NCBI GenBank assembly: GCA_034675505.1
Contig: JAUCDD010000025.1
Coordinates: 682,001 to 746,000 of the forward strand
Source of the DNA: Melaminivora sp034675505
GTDB lineage: Bacteria; Pseudomonadota; Gammaproteobacteria; Burkholderiales; Burkholderiaceae_C
Reading direction: 5' to 3'
Length of the DNA: 64,000 nucleotides
Part shown: positions 9,081-17,221 of the stretch, piece by piece
How positions within the stretch are numbered: the stretch's first letter is position 1
Layout: each line of letters begins with the position of its first letter
Position numbers and translations under genes: made by a program
Notes under the pieces: model-generated
What the model was told of the DNA's origin: nothing
The model's input: only the letters and a program-made list of their open reading frames with translations
Databases searched by the model: none

Positions 9081-11102
9081 GAAGGTGTAGCCCAGGCGCA
9101 GGTGCAGCCGCAGCTGGCGTTCCTGCACGCCGTAGGCGATGTCCGCCTGCAGCGGCCCGACGGGGCTGCGCCAGCGCAGGCCCGCGCCCACGCCCACGCG
9201 CGGGCGCAGCTCGCCCGGCTTGTCGGCCACGGCGCCGACGTCGATGAAGGTGGCGCTTTCGAAATCCGTGCGGTTGCCGCGCAGGGTGATGGGCCGCTGC
9301 CACTCGACGCTGCCCACCGCCATGTAGCGGCCGCCAAACAGGGTTCCCGCCTCGGTGCGCGCGCCGATGCGCCGCCAGCCGTAGCCGCGCACCGTGGTGT
9401 CGCCGCCGGTCAGGAACAGTTGCGTGACGGGAATGACGGCGCTCTCCCGCGCCAGCACCGCGCCGCCTTCCAGGCGCAGCGACACGCGGCTGTTGCGGCG
9501 GATGCCCTCGCCCATCTCGACGCGGCCGGTGTCGATGAAGGATTGCCAGCGCACCAGCGTGCGCACGAAGGGGTCGCGCTGCGGGGTCAGCGTCAGGCCG
9601 GCGCCCAGCTCGGCGGCCAGGCCGAAGCCGCGCGTGGGGTTGGCGTTGTCGTTGAAGTAGCGCCCCGTCCAGCCATAGTTGGCGGTGAGGGCGCTGCTGG
9701 ACGGCGGCGCGGCCTCGCCCTGGTTGCGGGCGGCGTCGAACTGCAGGAAGTAGCTGCGGTCGATGTGCTCGGCGCTCTTGGTGCGCCCGGCGCGCACGCG
9801 GCTGCTGTTGACCTCGTAGCTGCCCGTGGTCTCGCGCTGCAGCTGCAGGCCGGTGAACCAGCGCCAGCCGTCCTCGCCGGGCAGCGCCGTCCAGTCGGTG
9901 GACAGGAGCTTGTGCTTGCGGTCCAGCTCGATCTTGCTGAGCGCCCGCCAGCCTATGCCCGGCAGGCGGTTGTGCGTGTGCTCCAGCGACAGGCGCGGGC
10001 CGCTGTCGGTGGACAGCCCGATGCCGAAGACGGCCTTTTGCAGCGGCGCCTCGCGCACCTGCGCCACCACCGGCACGGCCGCCTCGGCGGCCTGGCGGTC
10101 GATGCCGTCGGCCTGCAGCGTCAGGAACACGGCATCGTAGTAGCCGCTGCTGGCCAGGCGCTGCTGCGCGTCCAGCAGGCTTTGCTCGCTGTAGGGCGCG
10201 CCCACCGGCAGGCGTGCGATGCGGCGCGCGCCCTCGGGGTCGTAGCGCTCGCTGCCCTTGACCTGCAGCGCGCCGAAGCGCAGCTCGGGGCCGGGCGCGT
10301 AGGCCACCTGCAGCTCGGCGCGCGCGCGGTCGGCGTCCACCTCGGCGCGGCTCTTGTCCACGCGTGCCAGCGCGTAGCGGCGCGTCTGCAGCTGGCGCAG
10401 GCCCTGGGACTTGGCATCGTCCCAGTCGCGCTGGGTGAAGGGCGCGCCCGGCTGCAGGCCGAAGGCCCGCTGCAGCTGCTCCTGGCGGCGCGCCAGGCGC
10501 GCGGCGTCGGGGCGCCCGGGCGCGTCGCTGCCCAGCACCTGCACCTGGGTGCTGGCGATGTGGGTGCGCGCGCCCGGCACCACGCTCACGGTGATGCTGC
10601 GCGCCGGCGTATCCGTGCGCTGGCCGGCGCCAGGCGCCGGGTTGTCGTGCAGTGCGATGGTGATGTCGGGGCTGAAGTAGCCCAGCGTGGCCAGCAGCTC
10701 GCGCGCGTCGGCCTCGGCCGCACCCAGCAGGCGGCGCAGCTCGCCGTCCTGCAGGTCGGGCAGGTGGACGAAACGCTGCAGCTGCATGTGGCGCGAGAGG
10801 TATTCGCGCACGTCGGGCTCGGGCGCCTCGACGGTGAAGGCAAAGGCGTCGGGGCCGCTGCCCTCGGGCGCGTCGGACTCGATGGCGCCGTGCCGCTCGC
10901 CGGCGCCCTGCGGGCCCTGGAAGGCATCCCGCAGCACGCCGCAGCCGGGCAGGGCGGCGGCCAGCAGCAGCGTCAGCAGCAGCGCCGGCCAGCGGCCGGG
11001 CGCCTGGGGCGCGGGCGGCTGCGCGGTGCGCAGCGGGGAGGGGGGGAGGGGGAAAGGGCGGATGCTCACGCCGCGATTATTTGGACAACAGCCGCATTGC
11101 AT
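9078..11102 (-). CDS. tamA: TamA, Omp85-family outer-membrane assembly protein
   Basis: Outer-membrane barrel of the Omp85/BamA superfamily that pairs with TamB. After an N-terminal hydrophobic signal (PALLLTLLLAAALPGC, with a lipobox-like end) come POTRA-type segments (for example TVSVVPGARTHIASTQVQV and RFGALQVKGSERYDPEGARR) and a C-terminal 16-strand-type barrel with the Omp85 signature region VTQLFLTGGDTTVRGYGWR and a terminal Phe (HLRLGYTF), the outer-membrane insertion signal. 674 residues, usual size. ATG 11102 has GGAGG 5 bases upstream but overlaps the upstream gene by 26 bases; GTG at 11069 (SIRPFPLPP) is a plausible alternative start. Confidence 0.92.
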   Translation of the reverse strand: MQCGCCPNNRGVSIRPFPLPPSPLRTAQPPAPQAPGRWPALLLTLLLAAALPGCGVLRDAFQGPQGAGERHGAIESDAPEGSGPDAFAFTVEAPEPDVREYLSRHMQLQRFVHLPDLQDGELRRLLGAAEADARELLATLGYFSPDITIALHDNPAPGAGQRTDTPARSITVSVVPGARTHIASTQVQVLGSDAPGRPDAARLARRQEQLQRAFGLQPGAPFTQRDWDDAKSQGLRQLQTRRYALARVDKSRAEVDADRARAELQVAYAPGPELRFGALQVKGSERYDPEGARRIARLPVGAPYSEQSLLDAQQRLASSGYYDAVFLTLQADGIDRQAAEAAVPVVAQVREAPLQKAVFGIGLSTDSGPRLSLEHTHNRLPGIGWRALSKIELDRKHKLLSTDWTALPGEDGWRWFTGLQLQRETTGSYEVNSSRVRAGRTKSAEHIDRSYFLQFDAARNQGEAAPPSSSALTANYGWTGRYFNDNANPTRGFGLAAELGAGLTLTPQRDPFVRTLVRWQSFIDTGRVEMGEGIRRNSRVSLRLEGGAVLARESAVIPVTQLFLTGGDTTVRGYGWRRIGARTEAGTLFGGRYMAVGSVEWQRPITLRGNRTDFESATFIDVGAVADKPGELRPRVGVGAGLRWRSPVGPLQADIAYGVQERQLRLHLRLGYTF

Positions 11103-12264
11103 CCTCCAGGCCCTTGAGTGACAGGGGAAACATCCGGTTTCCCATGAGCTGCTGGATGACGCCGATGCTCTGGCGGTACTGCCACACGCCCTGGGGCTCG
11201 GGGTTGATCCAGGCGTAGTGCGGGAAGGCGTGCGTCAGGCGCGACAGCCACTCGGCGCCGGCTTCCTCGTTGTTGTATTCCACGCTGCCGCCGGGCTGCA
11301 GGATCTCGTAGGGGCTCATGGTCGCGTCGCCCACGAAGACCAGCTTGTAGTCCTTGTTGTACTTGCGGATGATGTCCCAGGTCGGGAATTTCTCGGCGAA
11401 GCGGCGGCGGTTGTTCTTCCACATGAAGTCATAGACGCAGTTGTGGAAGTAATAGAACTCCAGGTGCTTGAACTCGCTCTTCACGGCGGAAAAGAGTTCC
11501 TCCACGCGCTGCACGTGCTCGTCCATGGTGCCGCCCACGTCCATCAGCAGCAGCAGCTTCACGTTGTTGTGCCGCTCGGGCACCATCTTGATGTCCAGCC
11601 AGCCGGCGTTGGCGGCCGTGCTGCGGATGGTGTCGGCCAGGTCCAGCTCCAGCTCGCTGCCGGTGCGCGCGAACTTGCGCAGGCGGCGCAGCGCGACCTT
11701 GATGTTGCGCGTGCCCAGCTCCTGGGTGTCGTCGTAGTCGCGGTAGGCGCGCTGCTCCCACACCTTCACCGCGCTCTTGTTGCGCCCGGGCCCGCCGATG
11801 CGGATGCCCTGCGGGTTGTAGCCGCCGTGGCCGAAGGGGCTGGTGCCGCCGGTGCCTATCCACTTGTTGCCGCCCTCGTGGCGGCCCTGCTGCTCCTCCA
11901 GGCGCTTCTTGAGCGTCTCCATCAGCTCGTCCCAGCCCATCTTCTCGATGGCGGCCTTCTGCTCGGGCGTGAGCTCGCGCTCGAGCATCTTGCGCAGCCA
12001 GTCGGCGGGGATTTCACGGGTGATGTCGGTCAGCAGCTCCACGCCCTTGAAATAGGCGCCGAACGCGCGGTCGAACTTGTCGAAGTGCTTTTCGTCCTTG
12101 ACGAGGGCGGTGCGCGCCAGGTGGTAGAAGTCCTCCATGCCCCAGGCGTCGTCGGAATGGGGGCCGGCGACGCCGGCCTGCAGGGCCTCGAGCAAGGTGA
12201 GGAATTCGCGCACCGACACCGGCAGCTTGGCGGCGCGCAGCGCGTAGAAGAAGTCGATCAGCAT
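11077..12264 (-). CDS. VWA-domain protein, CoxE-like
   Basis: Cytosolic von Willebrand A-domain protein, 395 residues, of the type that partners MoxR ATPases (COG3825-like). The MIDAS-like site is LLLLMDVGGTMDEHV, a DxGxT variant of DxSxS, in the C-terminal half, followed by VFVGDATMSPYEI, where the later Asp ligand is expected. The N-terminal half is helical (LIDFFYALRAAKLPVSVREF) and charged, with a Gly-rich linker GTGGTSPFGHGGYNPQG. Start ATG 12264. The MoxR ATPase lies upstream in the same direction, separated by a small membrane protein and a GNAT gene. The pair is inferred to act as a chaperone or maturation unit; the client is unknown. Confidence 0.85.
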   Translation of the reverse strand: MLIDFFYALRAAKLPVSVREFLTLLEALQAGVAGPHSDDAWGMEDFYHLARTALVKDEKHFDKFDRAFGAYFKGVELLTDITREIPADWLRKMLERELTPEQKAAIEKMGWDELMETLKKRLEEQQGRHEGGNKWIGTGGTSPFGHGGYNPQGIRIGGPGRNKSAVKVWEQRAYRDYDDTQELGTRNIKVALRRLRKFARTGSELELDLADTIRSTAANAGWLDIKMVPERHNNVKLLLLMDVGGTMDEHVQRVEELFSAVKSEFKHLEFYYFHNCVYDFMWKNNRRRFAEKFPTWDIIRKYNKDYKLVFVGDATMSPYEILQPGGSVEYNNEEAGAEWLSRLTHAFPHYAWINPEPQGVWQYRQSIGVIQQLMGNRMFPLSLKGLEDAMRLLSK

Positions 12265-12281
12265 GAAAAATGCCCTGGCCG

Positions 12282-12884
12282 TTACCCCGGGCCGGGGTGG
12301 CGCTCCAAAAGATATAGCAGTTGCGCTCGCGCCTCGGGCCGCTCGGAGGCCGCCGTGCTGTACATCACGGTATCGCGGATGGTGCCGTCGCGGCGCAGCG
12401 CATGGCCGCGGATCACGCCGTCCCTCCTGGCGCCCAGGCGCTCGATGGCGCGCTGGCTGGCGAAGTTGAAGTTGTCGGTGCGCCAGCCGACCATGTGGCA
12501 GGCCAGCTGCTCGAAGGCGTGGCCCATCATCAGCAGCTTGGCGCTGGTGTTGACGTGCGTGCGCTGCACGCTCCTGGCATACCAGGTCCAGCCGATCTCC
12601 ACGCGCCGCACGGCGGGCAGGATGTCGTGGTAGCTGGTGCTGCCCAGCACGCGGCGGCTGGCGCTGTCCAGCACGGCGAAGGCAAAGCGGCTGCCGGCCT
12701 CGCGCATGGCCAGGGCGTTCTCGATGTAGGCGCGCGTGTCCTGCGGCTCGGGCACGGATGTCACGCGGATGCGCCACAGCTCGCCGTCGGCGGCGGCGGC
12801 GGCCAGCCCGGCCTCATGCGCCAGCGCCAGCGGCTCCAGCCGCACGCCGCGGCCCTCCAGGATGGTGGGGGCGACGAAATTCAT
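12282..12884 (-). CDS. GNAT-family N-acetyltransferase (RimJ/RimL type)
   Basis: Acetyl-CoA-dependent acetyltransferase of 200 residues. The RimJ/RimL-like order is visible: LEGRGVRLEPLALAH at the N-terminus, FAVLDSASRRVLGSTSYHDI, RRVEIGWTWYARSVQRTHVN (motif A region), and RTDNFNFASQRAIERLGARRDGVIRGH, the typical N..S..A...LGF-like segment with substrate-side residues, then RDTVMYS. ATG 12884 overlaps the stop of the preceding small gene as ATGA, and the VWA gene follows 17 bases later, so it is inside the operon. Substrate (protein N-terminus or small molecule) is not predictable. Confidence 0.88.
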   Translation of the reverse strand: MNFVAPTILEGRGVRLEPLALAHEAGLAAAAADGELWRIRVTSVPEPQDTRAYIENALAMREAGSRFAFAVLDSASRRVLGSTSYHDILPAVRRVEIGWTWYARSVQRTHVNTSAKLLMMGHAFEQLACHMVGWRTDNFNFASQRAIERLGARRDGVIRGHALRRDGTIRDTVMYSTAASERPEARAQLLYLLERHPGPG

Positions 12885-13123
12885 GCCGGGTCCGCCGGGC
12901 GGCTGCGCGCCGCGCGTGCGCCGCGCCAGCGCCGCGCCAGCTGCAGGCCCAGGCCGCCGCCCAGCCCGACCAGGGCGATGGCGCCCATGCTGGCTGCGCC
13001 CCAGCCCGGGGTGAACAAATCCAGCCCCAGCAGCCGCGCCAGCCCATGGCCGGCCAGCGCGCCGCCCACGAAACCCGCCGCGTCGCTGGCGCCCTCCAGC
13101 AGCAGTTGCCTTGCCTGGCCCAT
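12881..13123 (-). CDS. Small membrane protein of unknown function
   Basis: 80-residue protein that I do not recognise. It has two Gly/Ala-rich hydrophobic stretches (about residues 14-34 and 46-63: SMGAIALVGLGGGLGLQL) and a positively charged C-terminus (RRWRGARAARSRP), consistent with a two-pass inner-membrane protein with the tail in the cytosol. The gene sits 19 bases after the MoxR ATPase stop and overlaps the GNAT start by 4 bases, so co-transcription is likely. Confidence 0.6.
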   Translation of the reverse strand: MGQARQLLLEGASDAAGFVGGALAGHGLARLLGLDLFTPGWGAASMGAIALVGLGGGLGLQLARRWRGARAARSRPADPA

Positions 13124-13142
13124 GGTGCCGCGCCTCCTGTGT

Positions 13143-13997
13143 TCAGCGGTTGCGCTGGTTCATGAACACCAGCTTCTCGAACAGGCTCACGTCCTGCTCG
13201 TTCTTGAGCAGCGCGCCCACCAGCGGCGGCACGGCCACCTTCCTGTCGGCCGACTGCAGCGCCTCCAGCGGGATTTCCTCGGCCAGCAGCAGCTTGAGCC
13301 AGTCGATGAACTCGCTGGTCGAGGGCTTTTTCTTCAGGCCCGGCAGGTTGCGCACGTCATAGAACGTCTTCATCGCGGCGCTGAGCAGCTCGCTCTTGAG
13401 CGTGGGGAAGTGCACGTCGACGATCTTCTTCATCGTCTCGGCTTCGGGGAACTTGATGTAGTGGAAGAAGCACCGGCGCAGGAAGGCGTCGGGCAGCTCC
13501 TTTTCGTTGTTGGAGGTGATGAACACCAGCGGGCGGTGCCTGGCGCGGATCAGCTCGCGCGTCTCGTAGCAATAGAACTCCATGCGGTCGAGCTCGCGCA
13601 GCAGGTCGTTGGGAAACTCGATGTCCGCCTTGTCGATCTCGTCGATCAAAAGCGCCACCGGTTGCTCGGCCGTGAAGGCTTGCCACAGCACGCCGCGCAC
13701 GATGTAGTTCTGGATGTCGTTGACGCGCGCGGAGCCCTCGATGCCGGCCAGCTGCGAATCGCGCAGGCGGCTCACCGCGTCGTACTCATACAGGCCCTGC
13801 TGGGCCTTGGTGGTGGACTTGATGTGCCACTGCAGCAGCGGCATGCCCAGCGCGCCTGCCACCTCCTCGGCCAGCAGCGTCTTGCCGGTGCCGGGTTCGC
13901 CCTTGACCAGCAGCGGGCGCTGCAGCTGGATGGCAGCGTTCACGGCCAGCATCAGGTCTTGCGTGGCCACGTAGTTCTCGGAACCTTGGAATTTCAT
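13143..13997 (-). CDS. MoxR-family AAA ATPase
   Basis: 284-residue AAA+ ATPase. Walker A is GEPGTGKTLLAEE (about residues 38-50), Walker B LLIDEIDKAD (about 116-125), sensor 1 FITSNNEKELPDAFLRR with the Arg finger region. The sequence ...VKGEPGTGKT and LLIDEIDKA is typical of MoxR proteins, which act as chaperones with VWA-domain partners; that partner is encoded three genes downstream. Start ATG 13997 has AAGGAA 9-14 bases upstream region. It is the first gene of a minus-strand run reaching to tamB and is divergent from the cytochrome c gene. Confidence 0.9.
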   Translation of the reverse strand: MKFQGSENYVATQDLMLAVNAAIQLQRPLLVKGEPGTGKTLLAEEVAGALGMPLLQWHIKSTTKAQQGLYEYDAVSRLRDSQLAGIEGSARVNDIQNYIVRGVLWQAFTAEQPVALLIDEIDKADIEFPNDLLRELDRMEFYCYETRELIRARHRPLVFITSNNEKELPDAFLRRCFFHYIKFPEAETMKKIVDVHFPTLKSELLSAAMKTFYDVRNLPGLKKKPSTSEFIDWLKLLLAEEIPLEALQSADRKVAVPPLVGALLKNEQDVSLFEKLVFMNQRNR

Positions 13998-14055
13998 GGG
14001 AAGGAAGTTGATGAGCGAGGGAAATCGTTGACGAAGAGGCTTGACAGGCGCTCGC

Positions 14056-14061
14056 TATAAT
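14056..14061 (+). promoter_or_regulatory. Candidate -10 box for cytochrome c gene
   Basis: Exact TATAAT, 50 bases before the cytochrome c start, in a locally AT-richer divergent intergenic region. No good -35 sits at 16-18 bases; a TTGACA at 14041 is only 9 bases away, so the assignment is tentative. Confidence 0.4.
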
Positions 14062-14110
14062 CTTTTGGAGATACCGCAGAGACAACCGATCATCTGATTG
14101 TGCGCGCAAA

Positions 14111-14767
14111 ATGAAAAAAACCCTGACCCCGATATTCGCCCTGGCTGTCGCTCTCGTGACCAACATGGCCACCGCCCAGGACATCAAGGGCAATGCCCAG
14201 GCCGGCGCCGGCAAGATCGCCATGTGCGTCGGCTGCCACGGCATCCCGGGCTACCAGGCAAGCTTTCCCGAGGTGTACAAGGTGCCCATGATCTCGGGCC
14301 AGGGCGCGGGCTACATCGCCTCGGCGCTGCACGCCTACCAAAAGGGCGAGCGCCGCCACCCCACCATGCGCGGCATCGCCGATTCGCTCACCGACCAGGA
14401 CATCGCCGACGTCGCTGCCTACTACGCGGCCGAAGGGCGGGCCGGGGGCGACACGGCCAAGGCCCGCGAGGCCAGCCCGCAAGTGGCCGCCCTGCTGCAA
14501 AAGGGCGCCTGCGTGTCCTGCCACGGGGGCAATCTCTCCAAGCCCATCGACCCGTCCTACCCCAAGCTAGCAGGGCAGCGCGCCGACTACCTGTTCTCCG
14601 CGCTCAAGGCCTACAAGGCCGAGCCTGGCACCTATGTGGGGCGCAGCAACGGCGTGATGGCCGGCATCGCCAAGCAGTTCACCAACGCCGAGCTCAAGCA
14701 GCTGGCCGGCTACCTGGGCTCGCTGGACACCAGCCTGCGCGTGGTGCCCGAGTCGCGCTTTCGCTGA
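14111..14767 (+). CDS. Dihaem c-type cytochrome, cytochrome c4-like
   Basis: Periplasmic electron carrier of 218 residues. A cleavable signal peptide (MKKTLTPIFALAVALVTNMATAQ) precedes two similar cytochrome c domains with haem motifs CVGCH (about residues 39-43) and CVSCH (about 137-141). Axial Met candidates are PTMRGIADSL and GVMAGIAKQ. Two-domain layout, size and internal similarity match cytochrome c4, which passes electrons to terminal oxidases; the cytochrome oxidase genes lie 7 kb downstream. Own terminator follows. Confidence 0.9.
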   Translation: MKKTLTPIFALAVALVTNMATAQDIKGNAQAGAGKIAMCVGCHGIPGYQASFPEVYKVPMISGQGAGYIASALHAYQKGERRHPTMRGIADSLTDQDIADVAAYYAAEGRAGGDTAKAREASPQVAALLQKGACVSCHGGNLSKPIDPSYPKLAGQRADYLFSALKAYKAEPGTYVGRSNGVMAGIAKQFTNAELKQLAGYLGSLDTSLRVVPESRFR

Positions 14768-14792
14768 CGGCCCCTCCCGGCCGCGCGCCTCG

Positions 14793-14821
14793 AAAAAAAA
14801 GCCCGCGCAAGCGGGCTTTTT
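14793..14821. terminator. Bidirectional terminator between cytochrome c and DUF1841 genes
   Basis: AAAAGCCCGC-GCAA-GCGGGCTTTT hairpin with an A tract on the left and a T tract on the right, able to end both the plus-strand cytochrome gene and the minus-strand DUF1841 gene. Confidence 0.85.
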
Positions 14822-14860
14822 GCGTGGGCGGGTGTGCGCCGCTGCGCCGGCTAGCCTCGC

Positions 14861-15295
14861 TCAGTCGGCCGTGGCGCGCCGCTGCACGCAGGCGACGTAG
14901 GCCTGGCCGTCGGGGGCGCGGCCCGCGCGCTGCGCCTCCCACAGCATGCTGCCCAGGCATTCCATGGCCGCGTGGTGCGCGTCGTGCAGCGAGCCCAGGC
15001 GGCGCGCCAGCAGCTCCACCGCCTGGCGGATGCCGCGCGGCTGGTCGATGCTGCACTGCTCGCTGATGGACAGGTGCATGGACAGGTGCAGGAACGGATT
15101 GGCCTGGTCGGCGCCATCGGCGTACACGCGCTGCAGGGCGGCCTGCTCGTCCGCCAGCTCGGCGTGGAACTCAGGGTGCTCGGCAGTCCACAAGCCGGCG
15201 AGCGTCTCGATGGCTTGCGTCGGCTGGCCCGATTGCTGCTTGGCATGCACGGCGCAAAAGAAGCGCCGCACATCGGCTTGCGAGGGATTGAACAT
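14861..15295 (-). CDS. DUF1841-family protein
   Basis: 144-residue cytosolic protein of the uncharacterised DUF1841 family, which is common in betaproteobacteria. Recognised from the N-terminus MFNPSQADVRRFFCAVHAK and the conserved core NPFLHLSMHLSISEQCSID followed by the LGSLHDAHHAAMECLGSMLW helix; several His residues are conserved in position by my recollection of the family. Function is unknown. Start ATG 15295. Monocistronic, ended by the shared hairpin at 14793-14821. Confidence 0.85.
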   Translation of the reverse strand: MFNPSQADVRRFFCAVHAKQQSGQPTQAIETLAGLWTAEHPEFHAELADEQAALQRVYADGADQANPFLHLSMHLSISEQCSIDQPRGIRQAVELLARRLGSLHDAHHAAMECLGSMLWEAQRAGRAPDGQAYVACVQRRATAD

Positions 15296-15352
15296 GCAGC
15301 CAGCGTAGCACGCAGGCTTGCGCGCCCGCGCTGCGGGTACCATATTCTTCAA

Positions 15353-15415
15353 CATTGATAGCAAACTATCGGCTGTTGGCGCCGGCAAGAAGGGGTTTTC
15401 ATGCAAAATGACCCG
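15353..15415 (+). repeat. Boundary repeat copy 3 (divergent)
   Basis: Variant copy in the 235-base space between divergent DUF1841 and LysE-type genes: TTGATAGCAAACTATCGGCT, GGCGCCGGC, then AAAATGACCC. The rest of this intergenic stretch shows no other clear signal. Confidence 0.55.
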
Positions 15416-15529
15416 CAGCAGGCCCCCGGCGGGCTCCAGGGGCGCCGCACCATAATGCGTGCCGTGCCGCTCGCGGCGCCCCCTTTTTTCCTTGGTTCTC
15501 CACCCCCTCACGCATCGGGACACACTTTC

Positions 15530-16168
15530 ATGGACTGGCATACCTGGCTGGCATTTTTCGCGGCGTCGTGGGTGATCGCCATCTCGCCCGGCTCGGGCGC
15601 GGTGCTGTCCATGAGCCATGGCCTGTCCTACGGCGTGCGCGGCGCGGGCGTGACCATCCTGGGGCTGGAGCTGGGCCTGTTGTTCATCCTGGTGGTGGCC
15701 GGCGCGGGCGTGGGCTCGCTGCTGATCGCCTCGGAGCTGGCCTTCAACGTGGTCAAGGTGCTGGGCGCGTGCTATCTCATCTGGATAGGCTGGAGCCAGT
15801 GGCGCGCGGGCGCGGCCGGCCAGCTCGCCGGCGACCTGGCCGCCGCGCCCATGAGCCGGCGCCGGCGCCTGTTCACCGGCGCGCTGACCAACGCCACCAA
15901 CCCCAAGGGCATCCTGTTCATGGTGGCCGTGCTGCCGCAGTTCATGAGCGAATCGCGGCCGCTGTGGCAGCAGCTCCTGGTGATGGCGGCGACGCTGGTC
16001 ACCGTGGACCTGATCGTCATGAACGGCTACGCCGCCGGGGCCAGCGCGCTGCGCCGGCTGATGCGCAGCAGCCGCGCCATGCGCGCGCAAAACCGCGTCT
16101 TCGGCTCGCTGCTGATGGCCGTGGGCGCCGGCCTGTTCTTCGTCAGGCGCGGCGCGCAGGGCGCGTGA
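15530..16168 (+). CDS. LysE/RhtB-family amino-acid exporter
   Basis: 212-residue inner-membrane exporter with five to six hydrophobic segments. The N-terminus WLAFFAASWVIAISPGSGAV carries the family signature xxPGPxxx (here SPGSGAV), and LTNATNPKGILFMVAVLPQF is the second hallmark (NPK near the middle). Members export amino acids or homoserine lactones; substrate unknown here. Start ATG 15530 chosen because the homology begins there, although the frame is open from 15401. Its 3' end overlaps the convergent epimerase-like gene by 26 bases. Confidence 0.9.
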   Translation: MDWHTWLAFFAASWVIAISPGSGAVLSMSHGLSYGVRGAGVTILGLELGLLFILVVAGAGVGSLLIASELAFNVVKVLGACYLIWIGWSQWRAGAAGQLAGDLAAAPMSRRRRLFTGALTNATNPKGILFMVAVLPQFMSESRPLWQQLLVMAATLVTVDLIVMNGYAAGASALRRLMRSSRAMRAQNRVFGSLLMAVGAGLFFVRRGAQGA

Positions 16169-17126
16169 GCGGCGCGCGCGCCGGGGCCGGCACGGCCGCC
16201 AGCGTCTGCCGTATGCCCTCGGCGTAGGGCGTCTTGCGCAGCGGGCCGATCAGCTGCGCCAGCGCCGTGTCGTCCAGGACCAGCGGCTCGCTCAGCAGGT
16301 AGTGCATCTCCACCATCTCGCGCGCCGTGCGGTTGACCAGGCCTAGCAGCCGCAGCATGCCGCGGCCGGCCACGCGCAGCCTGAGCGGGCGCGCGGTGAG
16401 GCGCTGCATTTCGGCCACCAGCGCGCGTTGCGACGTCACCCCCGCGCCGCCCAGGTGCCACACCCGCCCCCAGGCGCCCGGCGCGTCCAGCAGGCGGGCC
16501 ACGACCGGGCCCACGTCGGGCACGAAGACGAATTCGTGCGGCGCGTCCAGCGGCCCGACCATGTCGGCCGTGCCCCCGCGCACGGCAGCGGTGGCGGCGC
16601 CGTGCAGCAGGCTGGAGGCCACGTCCGGCCCGTAGAAGTCGGGCAGGCGCAGCACGGTGGCCTCGATCTGCCCGGCGGCATGCGCCTGCAGCAGCAAATC
16701 CTCCTGCGCCAGGCGCATGCGGCCCTTGAAGGTGTGCGGCGCGCGCGGGTGGTCCTCGCCCACCGGGTTGCCGCCCTGGCGTCGCCCATAGGGGTACACG
16801 GTGCCGACCAGCACGATGCGCTGCACGCCGGCGGCCGTGGCGGCCAGCAGCGTGCGGCGCATCAGCTCGGGGTGCAGCGCAAACTGCCAGTAGGGCACGC
16901 CGACCAGATAGACCAGCGTATGCACGCCCTGGCAGGCAGCGCGCACCGACGCCGGCGAACCGGGGTCCCACACCGTGCATTCGGCCAGCGGGTCGGCGCC
17001 GAATGCTGCGCGCAGCCGCCCGCCTTCGCGGCCGACCGCGCGCCAGCGGCGCCCCTGGGCGCTGAGGGCGGCGCCGATGCTGCGGCCCATGGGCCCGCAG
17101 GCGCCGAACAGGGCGATGGTGTTCAT
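16143..17126 (-). CDS. NAD(P)-dependent epimerase/dehydratase-like (extended SDR) protein
   Basis: 327-residue Rossmann-fold protein. The N-terminus MNTIALFGACGPMGRSIG fits an extended-SDR nucleotide-binding loop (GxxGxxG), VYLVGVPYWQ and IVLVGTVYPYG are mid-sheet segments, and GVQRIVLVGTVYPYGR followed by LPDFYGPDV is typical of the NAD-dependent epimerase/dehydratase group; the classical YxxxK is not clearly present, so activity may differ or be that of a sensor-like NmrA relative. It is divergent from a LysR regulator (95 bases between starts), which probably controls it. Confidence 0.82.
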   Translation of the reverse strand: MNTIALFGACGPMGRSIGAALSAQGRRWRAVGREGGRLRAAFGADPLAECTVWDPGSPASVRAACQGVHTLVYLVGVPYWQFALHPELMRRTLLAATAAGVQRIVLVGTVYPYGRRQGGNPVGEDHPRAPHTFKGRMRLAQEDLLLQAHAAGQIEATVLRLPDFYGPDVASSLLHGAATAAVRGGTADMVGPLDAPHEFVFVPDVGPVVARLLDAPGAWGRVWHLGGAGVTSQRALVAEMQRLTARPLRLRVAGRGMLRLLGLVNRTAREMVEMHYLLSEPLVLDDTALAQLIGPLRKTPYAEGIRQTLAAVPAPARAPLTRPARRA

Positions 17127-17221
17127 GTCGTGGTCCTTGCGTTTTCCGCTGCGAAGGGCGCCAGTGTGGAAGTTGCCAGGACAAAAGAAAATGCATGTCT
17201 TTGCATGGCAGGTAAACGGAT

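Noticed and set aside
14041..14061. TTGACA plus TATAAT as a complete sigma-70 promoter
   Set aside because: Spacing is only nine bases, far from the 16-18 required; only the -10 box is kept as a candidate.
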